64,000 bases of DNA from Gymnogyps californianus (taxonomy: Eukaryota > Chordata > Aves > Accipitriformes > Cathartidae), in the NCBI RefSeq assembly GCF_018139145.2, contig NC_059487.1, forward strand, positions 7,399,792 through 7,463,791, read 5' to 3'. The first letter of the stretch is position 1; each line of letters starts with the position of its first letter. This document shows positions 39,626 through 50,837 of the stretch, piece after piece. The position numbers were made by a program, and so were the translations under genes. The notes under the pieces are model-generated. The model was not told the origin of the DNA and ran no database searches. It saw only the letters and a program-made list of their open reading frames with translations.

Positions 39626-42600
39626 GTGTGCAGAAAAGGCCCCTCACCACCAGAGTAAGGGGAAGAAAGTTATTCTGCTATTCTTTCTTTCAACATTTGA
39701 GCAGCTATTGCCATCTCAAAGCTGCTAAAGAAATTAAAACAGACTATCTCCATATTGGCAGCATAACTAATTTTTAATGCAACATTTCTGAAATGGTTTC
39801 GCTCACATCATTGATGACATCGTTACTTGACTGCATTCACTTTTAAAAGTCACATTCTTCTATAAGTGAGTATTTCTGGTTTGATTTCACTGCTTCTTTA
39901 GAAAACAAAACCTATTCCGGAATGCTTTCAGTGCAAAATAACTTCTATGAAAAACGTGATTTATTTCAGTGGAAATTCTTCAATAACTCAGTTGAATATA
40001 TATCTGTCACGCACAACAAACTCCCCAGCTGCCCCGACTTACTGTGCTTTGGCTTATGCCACGGAGCCGCCTCAAAGCACACAAACAGGACAATTCTTGG
40101 ATGAAAGCAAGCTGGAAGATGTACCTTAGAGGCCCATTTAAAACCTACTACAAATGTTAATTCAAGTTCAGCTGAAAGGACCAGACTAGAACTGGTATAA
40201 AGAAAAAGACCACAAAACACATAGCATGGATGTCAGGTGCTCAGCACCAACAATCTTGCCCTACAGGGCTGCTTATATTGCGTCATTTAGTAATGCAGAA
40301 TAGCATCTAACTACATGTCAGCTGATGAAGGATGGAGCACCTTAGCATATGCTAATATGTAAATCAAGAGCTCAAATTTAGTGTTAATAATTTCTCTGCT
40401 TTTGATACAAAGTTTCCTTGCCACATAGGCACAGTTTCCATTAAATTTCTTCACGCATGCAATTAAAGCAAGGGAGTAACCTAGCTTATCCACCACAGTA
40501 GTCACTGAAAACATTGGAAGCCTTGGAAGTTTCAGCTTCACCATCTTTTCTCTCTGGGTTCTCTAAATAACTTTAAACCTGTAATGCAGACACCCACACG
40601 CGCACATGCACACACTCCTTTCAGAAATTAAGGTTATGAATAGACTGCAAATCCTTTGTTTTCCCTTTCTACAGGCAATGCCTTAAGTTATTAAAAACCA
40701 TTCTTTCTGCTTTCAGATGTCATTCATCAGAGTTGTTGCTTCAGCTCGGCTTCTGCTTGACTGCTTATAGTTCCAAATATTCCTGTACTGTAAAGGCAGG
40801 GTCAACAGTTAACAACTGCAACACTGCATTATACACCCCAAAAAAATTGTTTTGTTCTGTTACAGTGGCAGAAAAGATCTATTTTATCTTTAGTTATCTG
40901 AAAACAAATTTAAAAATAAATCAGTTTCAAGTCAGTAGCCTCACAGTGTTTTATTTTTTCAGAACACTACAGACATTATATTGTTTATTTGGTTATCTTC
41001 AAAAGTCTTCACAGACATTATAAAAAAAAAAAAAAAGAGATTACTCTGGTGGACCAGTAGGTTTGAGAGAAGAAAACAAAAACGATACTAATTTGAAGGT
41101 GGCTTAATTCTGAAATTCCATTTGGACACCTAATTGGTCCAATTTGTAGAGCGCTCTGCTTCCAGTGAAATCAATACAACTTCACTGATATTTCAGCTCC
41201 TCTCAAAAATTTAAACAGAGGTATCCAAATGTATTTATTAAATGTACAAAAACACATTAATCTGCTGTATAAGAGCTAATTCCAAGTGTGCGGAGAATCT
41301 GCAAAATCCAGACTACCTGTCTCCGCAGACCATAGGTCACTTCAGATATACCCAAACTAGCTTGAAGTAATTTAACCACATTAGCACCAAGGTCTGCCAA
41401 ACAAGGTAAATGCAGAGCTCTGCTCAGGTCACTAACATAGGTACACTGCTTCCAGTACTCAAGGAATCTCATTTGGAGCTAGCTTGGTTGTACTGCATTA
41501 TGCAGAGCAGCTGTATCTCTCGTGATCCACAGGCTAGATGGGTAAGAGTATCTGAGTATCCAAGGCTAGATTCCCAGGAGTATCCAAGCAAAAGTGGGGG
41601 CAGAGGGGAGCACACAAAAAATAGCAGGGGGACACGTTACAATTGAAAATAGTGTCAATATCCTCCTTCCCATTAAGCAGACAGCATGAACTTTTTAGCA
41701 GACAGCATCACCAAAACACACAGTATTTTCTTCCCTTCCCCAAGATACTCCAATGCATCTGTGGCAAATCAGGAAACAGGGTTTGAGGCAGTAGATCTAA
41801 CATGGGGATGTTGCATTAGATCTACGCTGGAGATTTTTCTATGCAAGGGAACTCCTCATTTCTTGCCTTAAAGCAAACTAGGAATGGCAGGGGAGTAGAA
41901 ATAGTCAAGCATCTGGCCTAGAGGTAGTTATTTTAGAAGTATCTGAATAATAGAAAATCCAAGAATCAGACACTTGTCATTCTTAATTCAGTCAAGTTCT
42001 CCTGCTGGCTCTGAACCCACCCTAACAAATCCAAGTAAAAGCATCAGTGACAGGAAGAGTAGGAAAAAGCCTTGCTGTTCAGCATGAGGCTTAAAACAGT
42101 CAGTCCTCAGAAATGACTGCCTTACAGCACAGTAGAAGTGAAGACTTTAGGCAAGGAAAGCCTACCCTAGAACTCTAGAAGTTGGGTCCCAATTCCTAAT
42201 GGAATTCATGTTGATACTTGATGGGCAGAGGTCATCTTGTCTGCAAATTGGACAGCTGACTGTCCAAGCGTAAATATTACCCTCTGCTCATGGATGAAAC
42301 TGAGAAAACTGGCATTATGCTGGATTCTTGCAAAGAAATAAACTTCACCAAACACAATCTGGAGATATTCACTTTCTTTGCCTTTGGTAGTGTTGGCTTC
42401 ACCTGTGGCAAGGGGTTTTTGGAAAGTTTTTGGAACAATGCTGAACTACCTGATATTTGACTGAAAACAGAATCAAAGAACTCCTTGCGAAGAGGGTACC
42501 CATACTTATCCTTCAGGTGCCTGTGTATTTAAGCTCCCTTTCATCCTATGTAAGTTAGAATCTTTTATGGTGTAAAATTTGTACCTAGCTGAACTGGAGT

Positions 42601-43312
42601 CTTTCTGACAACAATTCTGCATCTGTAAAAGCAGCGGGCTGAAACTCACCAGAGCCTTTAAGCATACATTAAGTTTTCCTGTTAATTAAGGGGCTTAGGG
42701 TTTTCTGCATTGAAGAATTTATTTTATTAGCACTAAGAAGCAGATATTTTAGTCTCTAAAAGACTAGACCACACTGAAAGATGACTGATTTTAAGACAAT
42801 CTCCACAGCTGCACTCTTCCTGAGATGCATGATGTATGCATACTTCCTCATTAACAATGCACATATTTTTGAATTAGTGCAATGGGTATGAGAGTTTCAG
42901 AAGTTACCTGGAACTCGGTCCCCCTATAGTTCCTCAGAACCACAGCAGAAATGCAAGTTTTAATGCCTTGAGAAGAACCAGGAAGTTTTCCTACAGGTAA
43001 ACTCATGAGTCAAAATGCTTTCAATGGTAGAGCACTGGATTTATAGCACTGCATTACTTATCGTAACATCTAAACATAATTATCCAATGAATGCAAGAGC
43101 TTCAGACATTGCCTCTTCAAAATTATTTTAAATAAGCCATCAAGTGACAGAAATGCAACAGTTGTTTGGGGTTTTTTTTGCATTGTGATTATAATGGCCT
43201 TTAATGCAGTCAGCCCCATATTCTTGCATCCTGTCATTATTTCGCAGATACATCTGCAATAACTCATGAGTTATAAATGCAATGCATTTAGTTATGAAGA
43301 GTGAAAACATAC
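39626..43312. other. Non-coding stretch, no gene recognised
   Basis: No gene is recognised. A CA-rich patch lies at 40.59-40.62 kb and an A run at 41.02 kb. Near 41.15 kb there is a possible fragment of an ancient amniote repeat of the 'CCAGTGAAATCAATAC' type, too short to assign. The plus-strand frame at 41410-41646 has no motif. Confidence 0.55.
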
Positions 43313-43401
43313 CAAAGAAATGGTGATTAAACACTTTTACTGCAGTGTCCTCCACGCCATGCCATTCTCAGTCTGGGAACATCTGCCAGGTAAGCAGTAA
43401 C
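43313..43401 (-). other. candidate untranslated exon
   Basis: On the minus strand a strong acceptor (TTTGTCTTTTTATTTTAG) precedes 89 bases, followed by a good donor (TTCTTTG then GTATGT). All three frames contain a stop, so if spliced it is non-coding. It has two ATGs in short frames (MAWRGGHCSKSV and MAWRTLQ). It lies about 14 kb downstream of the predicted leftward promoter, so a second 5' UTR exon is a reasonable reading. On the plus strand the same place also has an acceptor/donor pair (CTGCAG at 43345, CAG/GTAAGC at 43389), which is probably coincidental. Confidence 0.28.
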
Positions 43402-43772
43402 CTAAAATAAAAAGACAAAGAATATTCAGAAGAGAGCATCATTTTCATGGTCCTTTAGCAAGTCACCTAAGACTTCTAAGGTCTGATCCAGTTTTCTTTT
43501 ATACACCATCTAAAGGCACCCTCCCAGAACTCTTCTGGAAGCTCTCCCTTCCCCATTCTGCAAAGTCCATGCTTTGTCCTTTGTACAGCAACTTTACTAA
43601 TTCGGTGTTTTCAAGAGTCCAATTCTACAAGTTAAGTGACTGGCTGTTGCAGTAACTTCTAAGCAAAATTCAAATACATAAACACCTCTGTAACACAAAA
43701 GAAATAACATGATGGAGGTAGTCAAACTCAGCAGAGTGACCAGCAACAGAACCGGAAGTAGTCTGCAGTTTG

Positions 43773-44375
43773 TCACAGAATGCCTGAGGTTGGGAGGGAC
43801 CTCTGGAGGTCATCTGGTCCAACCCCCCTGCTCAAGCAGGGCCACCCCAAGCCGGTTTCCCAGGACCATGTCCAGGTAGCTTTTGAATATCTCCAAGGAT
43901 GGAAACTCCACAACCTCTCTGGGCAGCCTGGTTCAGTGCTCAGTCACCCTCACAGTAAAGAAGTGTTTCCTTATGCTCAGACAACACCTCCTGTGTTTCA
44001 GTCTGTGCCCATTGCTTCATCTGTCACTGAACACCACTGAGGAGAGCCTGGCTCTGTCTTCTTTATACCCCCCCTTCAGGTATTTATCTAAACTGAAGAG
44101 ATCCCCCCACAGCCTTGTCTTCTGTAAGCTGAACAGTCCCAGCTCTCTCAGCCTTCAACATCTTAGTGGCCATTCTCTCCAGTTGGTCCATCTCTCTTGT
44201 ACTGGTAAGCACAGAAATGGAGGCAGTACTCCAGGTGCAGCCTTACTAGTGCTGAGTAGAGGGGAAGGATCAGATCCTTTGACCCACTGGCAACACTCCT
44301 CCTAATGCAGCCCAAGATAACATTAGCTGTTTTTACCATAATGGCACATTACTGGCTCAACTACTGTTCACTCCT
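43773..44375 (-). mobile_element. CR1 LINE 3' fragment, ~600 bp
   Basis: A well-preserved reverse-oriented CR1 3' end. From the left it shows the inverted terminus TCACAGAATGCCTGAGGTTG, then GGGACCTCTGGAGGTCATCT and CCCCTGCTCAAGCAGGG. Next comes the GGATGGAAACTCCACAACCT block, followed by the CTGAACAGTCCCAGCTCTCT region and the GCAGCCCAAGATAACATTAG region. It is 5'-truncated, as most avian CR1 insertions are. The frames of 86 and 140 codons across it are antisense to the element and not host genes. Confidence 0.93.
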
Positions 44376-45102
44376 TTTTGCTTTGAGGAACACAATAATC
44401 CACAGCTTCTAGAATTCCTAAATGTGGTCTGCTTTTCAAAGAATGTAGACAAAGACTGACACTAACATCCAAGGACAATCAAAACATTTATGGTTTCCTT
44501 TAGTCAAGAATTGAAAGCACCCTAACCCTAAGAACCAGATCATCCAAGCCAGGGTATGGGTGGCTGAGGTTCCATTTCTGGAAAGTCTCATGCATGTTTG
44601 TGCCTACACTGAATACAGCAGCATTCAGTATCCTAGATCTACAGCCAGTCACAAAAGGAACAGAAACTCTACCCACATTTTAAAATTTTTTAGTTTAGAT
44701 TCTCTGGCTTAAGAATCATCATGTGTTAAATGTGGCTTAGGAATGCTTATTGGGTTGCAGTGAAGGTTGATCAACAAATGTTTGAACAGGTTTTGGACAA
44801 TGACAAATATTAAATTATTTAGTAATATTAAATCTTAAATATTTATCTACCCCTTCTTGCTATTTATCTTGTCTAGTGCCAGTTGTTCCAAGTCTTCTAG
44901 GTTGTAAATTCATGAACAGTTAAGCTCAGTAAGCATAACAGCATATTTCCTTATGTTGATGATACATCACTCCCCATAAACTTAAAAAACCCAGCTTATT
45001 GCTTGCTATGTTATATCCTGTTTTTAAACTGTTTCGTATGTTTTACTGACTGTGTCTATTTCAGCTACTTACTGGAAGGGACAAAAATCTCTGTCAAGAA
45101 GT

Positions 45103-45188
45103 GTTTAGTTGTTTTTTTGTTTTGTTTTGGGGGGTGGGGTTTTTTTTTAGGTTGGTTTTTGGTTTTGGTTTTTTTTGTTTGTTTTTTT
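45103..45188. repeat. T/G-rich low-complexity tract
   Basis: Runs of T broken by GG, GGGG and GTTTG, nearly free of A and C on the plus strand. It is the third tract of this type in the window. Confidence 0.8.
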
Positions 45189-45430
45189 AATGAACTTTAT
45201 ATGTAAAAAGCCCCATAAATTCTGGAACTCCCCAATAATATTGTATTTATATGAAAAAAATTCTGGCATGGCTAGTGAATTGTTAAACACTTTCAGGGTA
45301 GTTATTTGTTAAGCATACCTCAAAAGATTTGAATAAATAAATACATACCATAACTTAAGAAGGATCACAGACACAAAGCAGAAACTGTCATTTTGTATCC
45401 TTTCATATAATCTACTTTCAATCTAGAGCT

Positions 45431-45451
45431 GGGGGGGGGGGGGAGGGGGGG
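45431..45451 (+). repeat. G-run with a single A (G13-A-G7)
   Basis: Twenty of 21 bases are G, followed by purine-rich GAAGAGAAAGCAAAAGC. It is able to form a G-quadruplex, and the assembled length may be unreliable. Confidence 0.85.
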
Positions 45452-46168
45452 AAGAGAAAGCAAAAGCAAAAGCCAAAGAGGACACAGTACACAGCTGAAA
45501 GAAACAACTAACTCTAGAATGACTGTGGCAAAATGATAGAAAATCCCAGCTAGCCACTGCAGTAGATTTTTGTTCTAACAAATTAGATATCCCTTTTGCC
45601 TTTTCACAACTCACTCAGTAGTCCTGTCACAGGAAGATTGCTTAAGGCTCCACATGCAGACAAAACTCCCACTGGATTTTAAGACTGGGCCCTATGAGGC
45701 AGGCATTAGGTTTCTAAGCATCAGTAGCTCCCAATAAGCATCTTGAATGCTCCAATTGCTGTCTCATCATTGTAGATGCAATGAATGCATGTGTGGAAGA
45801 CTAATGAAAGTAAAGATATCGACATGATAATGTTGGTACCTAAGCCTTTGCCCTGAGATCAAAGAGAACGGCAAAATTCAGCACACAGATGATGAAAGAA
45901 ACACTTATAATTCTAGCATGAGGAAAAGGTATTGAGCATTAAAACTTTACTGGCTGGCAAGCTGATTTAATATTGATTCAGACAAGAATAAAAAAATACT
46001 CTTACCTTGCAGTGCAATTGATAGTAGAAAGTTTTCCGCTTACAGATTTTATATATATACACAGAAAAAGTCAAGTAGAAGTAAGTACTGCAAAGAGTTT
46101 ATTTTTTATCCGAGACAGGAAATCTGTCTTTCAACTATTCTCTTTCTAGGTTGTAGCAGATATCCTCT

Positions 46169-46182
46169 ACACACACACACAC
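46169..46182. repeat. (AC)7 microsatellite
   Basis: Seven AC dinucleotides in tandem within AT-rich sequence. Confidence 0.8.
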
Positions 46183-49100
46183 GTTTCTCTTTCCTTAATA
46201 TCATACCAGGGAAAATTAGAAGAAGAAAACTTAAAATCCTGCATAAAGATGAATATTTATATGTGCTGAAAAGTAGGAATGGTACTAGTGCCTCTTTTGT
46301 AAGACATCCTTACAATTAATATTTAAGACACCACAATGCTCCTGCTCACCAAATTACCCACAAATATCACTTTTAGGTTCTTACTACTACTATCACTATG
46401 CTGCTTTTGGCCTCAGCTAGTTTTAAACTGACTTTTCTTGATATTATTAGCAGCCTGAAAATAAGCAAGTGCTATAAAATCAAGAAGTTGAATCTAATCT
46501 CATGTGGTTCTGTCATACCCATCTCTGCCACCATAGCTGCATTGTCTCCATTCTATATCAGGAACATGCAATCAGAGATACAGTCAGACAGAATCCACAT
46601 ACTTATCCTAGTAGTGACACTCTAAGATTGAGAAATCAGGGATAACTGAATTTGGTAACAAACCTAAAATAAGTCTTTCATAATTGAAGGAGTTCCATTA
46701 ACACATAGAGCAGAAATACTTAAAATATATCAAAAGACTCAAAAGAATACTTATTCAGAGAATTCTGTACAGAAGTTTGATTAAGCAGGTAACTGATAAA
46801 TGGAGAAAGTCTCGGAATTTATGTCTTTTCAAACTTAACATTCACTACTACAACTCTGCTAAACACTAGTGGAGGGGTATGGGGTTCTAATAAGTAACTA
46901 CACCCTCTAAATAACAACATGGGAAGCATTATGTATTTACACCTCAGCAATCCAATCAAGTACAACCTGATCACAGAGGGCTGATTCAAAAAAGAAGGGA
47001 TCACTGGAGTTCAGCCAGCCTACGCCTTTGCTCCGTGGGAGAAAGGAGCTATACAGAGCTCTTCTCCCTCTCTGATGTCTGTCCAACCTGTTAAACTTCT
47101 CACAAGGTTTCACAACTTTACTGGGTACTCTACTCCTGCTCTTTGAAATGCAGTGTGGTAGAAGACCAAGTTCACGCCACAAATACAAACACATAGTGCA
47201 TGTTCATACTGCAAGCTATGACATACTGTAAGCTTATTAAAGACTCCCCGCTCAAGATCACTAGAAACAAGTCACACCGCACACTATCTTGTAAGAGGAC
47301 AGAAGAGACATCACAGGCTTTCTCAAAGTCTTAGGTCCTGAAGAAAGAAGGAATTCTGTTTGGCTTATCGTCTAATTCCAGGAGACTAATTCAGTCTTCC
47401 CTTATTGGGGTAATAATTATTTAAATCACAGATCATTTTACTCCTTTCCTCTAGATTCCTCCTAGGGAGTTCCTGTGTTATGTTTTCAGGATAGATCCTT
47501 AAGAGCAAAAAATGCTGATATTTGACAGCTCCCAACAGTATCGGATGAAAACCAGATCCTCAATCTCTAGAAATATAGCCAAAGACTTAAATGAGGGAAG
47601 TGTTTCATTTCAGGTTCAGCTTTTAAGCATTACTGGTGCCAAGGTGCTCTGTCTACCTCTTGGTACCAGAATATCATGGGGCACATATGATACTTTCCTG
47701 CACAAAACTTGCCAAATTCAGGCTCTATTCCCATTCCCTCTTCTCCCTTTCCACAGTTCAGCAAGTGTTTGTTTAAAAAAAAATCAAAGTCTTTACTTTT
47801 TTGAAGATTCTGCTGTGCTGGAGAACATTTTCTTGCTTAAAACACTTGTTTCTGAATCAGACTTACAGAGTTTGGTACACAGTGGTACATCTCAGATGCA
47901 TCCAAATAACCATGAACGTATCGGATTGTGCTTGGCTATCAGTTATCTTAGCATACATCAAATTACATGCCTTAATAGCTTGGGAATCATATCCTAGAAA
48001 AATTAGCAAGAATCCACATTCAAGAACAGAGGTATCAGACATTCTAGTCAATGGAATTGATCAGTCCAATTTTGAAAAAAAATTGAATTCTGGTTTTGCG
48101 TTGTGTTTTGGTTTTGCCTTTTTTCTTTTAATAGGTCTCTAATAATCCTATAGGGTTGCTATTTGCAAATCTAGCTTCCAGAGGAAGGGAAGAAAGATAT
48201 TGTTGCTAGCTAATCAAAAGTTAAATCTTTCAGCCATTTTTAAGTTTTTAAAATTTAATATAACTGTTATTTTAATTGCTTGTAACATCCCCATTCTTGC
48301 AAAGATTGGCAAAAAGCTTTAAAGTGTCTGAAAATTATTTTTGTCATTTTGAAAATAACTATCGAGTCTGTCTGGTTCCTTTTAAACTGCAGCGATATTA
48401 CAAGATAAAAGCAGGATGAACTCACAATTTAGTTTTATTGTTTGATAGCACAGCAACTTCAGCCATAGGTTTAATGAGATAAACAGCAGTAGCTGAAGTA
48501 TAGTACTCAGTCACACTTTAGAACACTGGTGCAGAAGCTAGAAAATTTACTCATGAATTGCACTAGGTAATAAGCTACTGCAAATACATCATATTGTTGA
48601 AGCTTTTATGTTCTGAAGCTGGCAATGTTAGTACTCTAACCTGACACTACAAATCCGTATACCACTACAGACAGGAAGAGTAAGAAAGTCACAAGGATCA
48701 TCTGAAATTAGATTAAGCCTTTCCAGAAAGCCACAGTACATGCATTCATCAGTTAACATGCAAGTTTGTATTACATGTAGTCATCTGATAGAAAGGGACT
48801 TAATATGTGAGTCCCTACTTTAATCTCTTGCATAACAGCTGATTAAAAAAAGTGAACTAAAGCTGTTAATAAGAAAAACATAAGACAGACTCAAAGTTAT
48901 CCAGAAGATTATAGGGGTTAATTGAGGCTACAGTGCTTTTCTACAGTGCACTGCTACAGTACTTGCTTAACAAAACCAGGACAAATTCCAATTCAACAGC
49001 AGTGCCTGAAAGAAACGAAGAGACATCAAGATACACGTTAGGTATGTAAAACAGTATCCAGCATTCTTTATGGATGTGAAAAGAATATGCTTAGAGGGGA

Positions 49101-50376
49101 ACATTTTTGTCTTGCCAGAGGACAGATTTCCAAAGAATGATATTTACATTTTCCTACAACCTGTAATTTTCTCATTTATCATTTGTCAGGGCCCAAAGAC
49201 CTTTTACTACACATAGGATGTTTGCATATGTTTAATGATCCTTTTACCAAACAAATGTCACAGTCTGAATGAGGAAATTAGTTAATATCGCTGATGTTGC
49301 TAATTTAACACCATTAATATCACACTGTGAACAGCTACAGAACCTACACAGTCTTGTATCATAGCTAAGTTCTACTGGTTGCAAGTCTTCTCCAGCAGAC
49401 AGCACCAAGAAGATAACCCATGCAAATATCACATGCAAGAAAATTCAATAAAATTTTTAAAGATTGCTTTGATTCTGTAGTTAGACTACCAGACAAGTGT
49501 GACTAAAGACAGATCATTTGATAGAGATTTAGAGGCACTAATTGGAACTCGCTTATCTACACTCTTACAGCTGCCTCCACTTTTATCAGCATGCTAGGAT
49601 TTGGAGCAGTCAGAAAAGAATCCAAGTGGATCACAGAAGCCATTGCATCATGATATTTCTAGATGTACAGCAAGATCCAAAGATTTACCCAATGAATTAG
49701 ATGGCAGAAGACACATTGCAGTGCTGTCTTCAGTGGCAACTATGCCTTTTCACCCTTCTGCATTCACAACTGAATTACATTTTGTAAAGTAATTTGTCTC
49801 CGCACATATTATCTATGAAAAAAGCTTTCTAAGAGCAGAACCATATAATTTTTCTCTAAGCCACTGAAGTCTTCTACACGCGCCCTCTAACAAAGAAAGG
49901 ATGACGTAAAGAGACAGATTCTTTAGAAAGTCCTTCAAATGCTGCTGGTACTGGAACACAGGGGAAAATAAAACTTGATGAAGACTAAAAGGTAAATTAT
50001 TTTAAACAGAATTAATAATACACAAACCCAATTGTGCGTGGAACGTACCTAAAAATAAGGGTGGGGGAAGGGAACTGCAAAGCAATTCATTTGCAACAGC
50101 AGGAGTTAGTAACTTAAGGATGCTCATTAGGCATTTAGCAAAAACAGCTATTTCCCTTTACCTGATTAGTAACAGATACACATAGAGTATTTTTATTAAA
50201 AAAACAAGTTGATAATCCTAAACATTACAGTCAGTGACTGTCGTGGTTTAACCCCAGTCAGCAGCCAAGCACCACGCAGCTGCTCCCTCACTCCCTGTGC
50301 CCCCCGCCCCGCTCCCGGTTGGATGGGGAGGAGAATCCGGAAAGAAGGTAGAACTCGTGGGTTGAGATAAGAACAG

Positions 50377-50382
50377 TTTAAT
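50377..50382 (-). terminator. ATTAAA poly(A) signal of the LTR
   Basis: ATTAAA on the minus strand within the R region of the LTR, followed by CTGTTCTTATCTCAACCC. The equivalent site in the copy at 10.16 kb is mutated to ATGAAA. Confidence 0.45.
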
Positions 50383-50565
50383 AACTAAAGTAAAATATAA
50401 TACTAACAATAGTAATAATGAAATATAACAACAATAATAGTAATGAAAAGGAATATAACAAAAAAAAAAGGCGGGGGGGGAAACAGTGATGCACAGTGCA
50501 ATTGCTTACCACCCACTGACCGATGCCCCAGCAGCGATCCACCCCTCCCAGCCAACTCCCCCCAG

Positions 50566-50573
50566 TTTATATA
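50566..50573 (-). promoter_or_regulatory. TATA box of the minus-strand LTR
   Basis: TATATAAA on the minus strand, downstream of GGAACGTCATGCCCAG. Both motifs are shared with the plus-strand copy. Confidence 0.65.
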
Positions 50574-50837
50574 CTGGGCATGACGTTCCATGGTATGGAA
50601 TACCCCTTTGGCTAGTTGGGGTCAGCTGCCCCGGCTATGCTCCCTCCCAGCTCCTTGTACGCCTGCTTGCTGGCAGAGCATGGGTAACTGAAAAATCCTT
50701 GACTTAGGATAAGCGCTACTTAGCAACAACCAAAACATCAGTGTGTTATCAACATTATTCTCACACTAAATCCAAAACACAGCACTGTACCAGCTACTAG
50801 GAAGAAAATTAACTCTACCCCAGCCAAAACCAGGACA

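Larger units (their letters stand above)
44376..50238. other. AT-rich non-coding stretch, no gene recognised
   Basis: No gene is recognised. It contains the T/G tract at 45.10-45.19 kb, the G tract at 45.43 kb and an AC microsatellite at 46.17 kb. It also holds a 161-codon plus-strand frame (47512-47997) without motifs. Confidence 0.65.
50239..50837 (-). mobile_element. Solo LTR, same family as 9691-10293, opposite orientation
   Basis: 599 bp bounded by TGTCGTGG on the left and CCAGGACA on the right. Read on the minus strand it starts TGTCCTGGTTTTGGCTGGGG and ends AACCACGACA. On that strand it keeps a CRE-like GAACGTCA, TATATAAA (50566-50573) and ATTAAA (50377-50382), a variant poly(A) signal. 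No internal retroviral sequence is adjacent. The flanking pentamers are GTGAC and GCAAC, only 3 of 5 alike, so a target-site duplication is doubtful. It retains more CpG than the other copy, so it is probably younger. Confidence 0.87.

Noticed and set aside
41140..41215. Possible ancient amniote repeat resembling 'CTGCTTCCAGTGAAATCAAT'
   Set aside because: Only about 40 bases look familiar. A similar hint near 45.66 kb is equally short. Both are too weak to assign without a repeat-library search.
43780..44305. 86- and 140-codon plus-strand frames
   Set aside because: They are antisense to a CR1 3' end, which is non-coding.
47512..47997. 161-codon plus-strand frame
   Set aside because: No motif, no promoter or splice context, and one frame of about this length is expected by chance in 64 kb.
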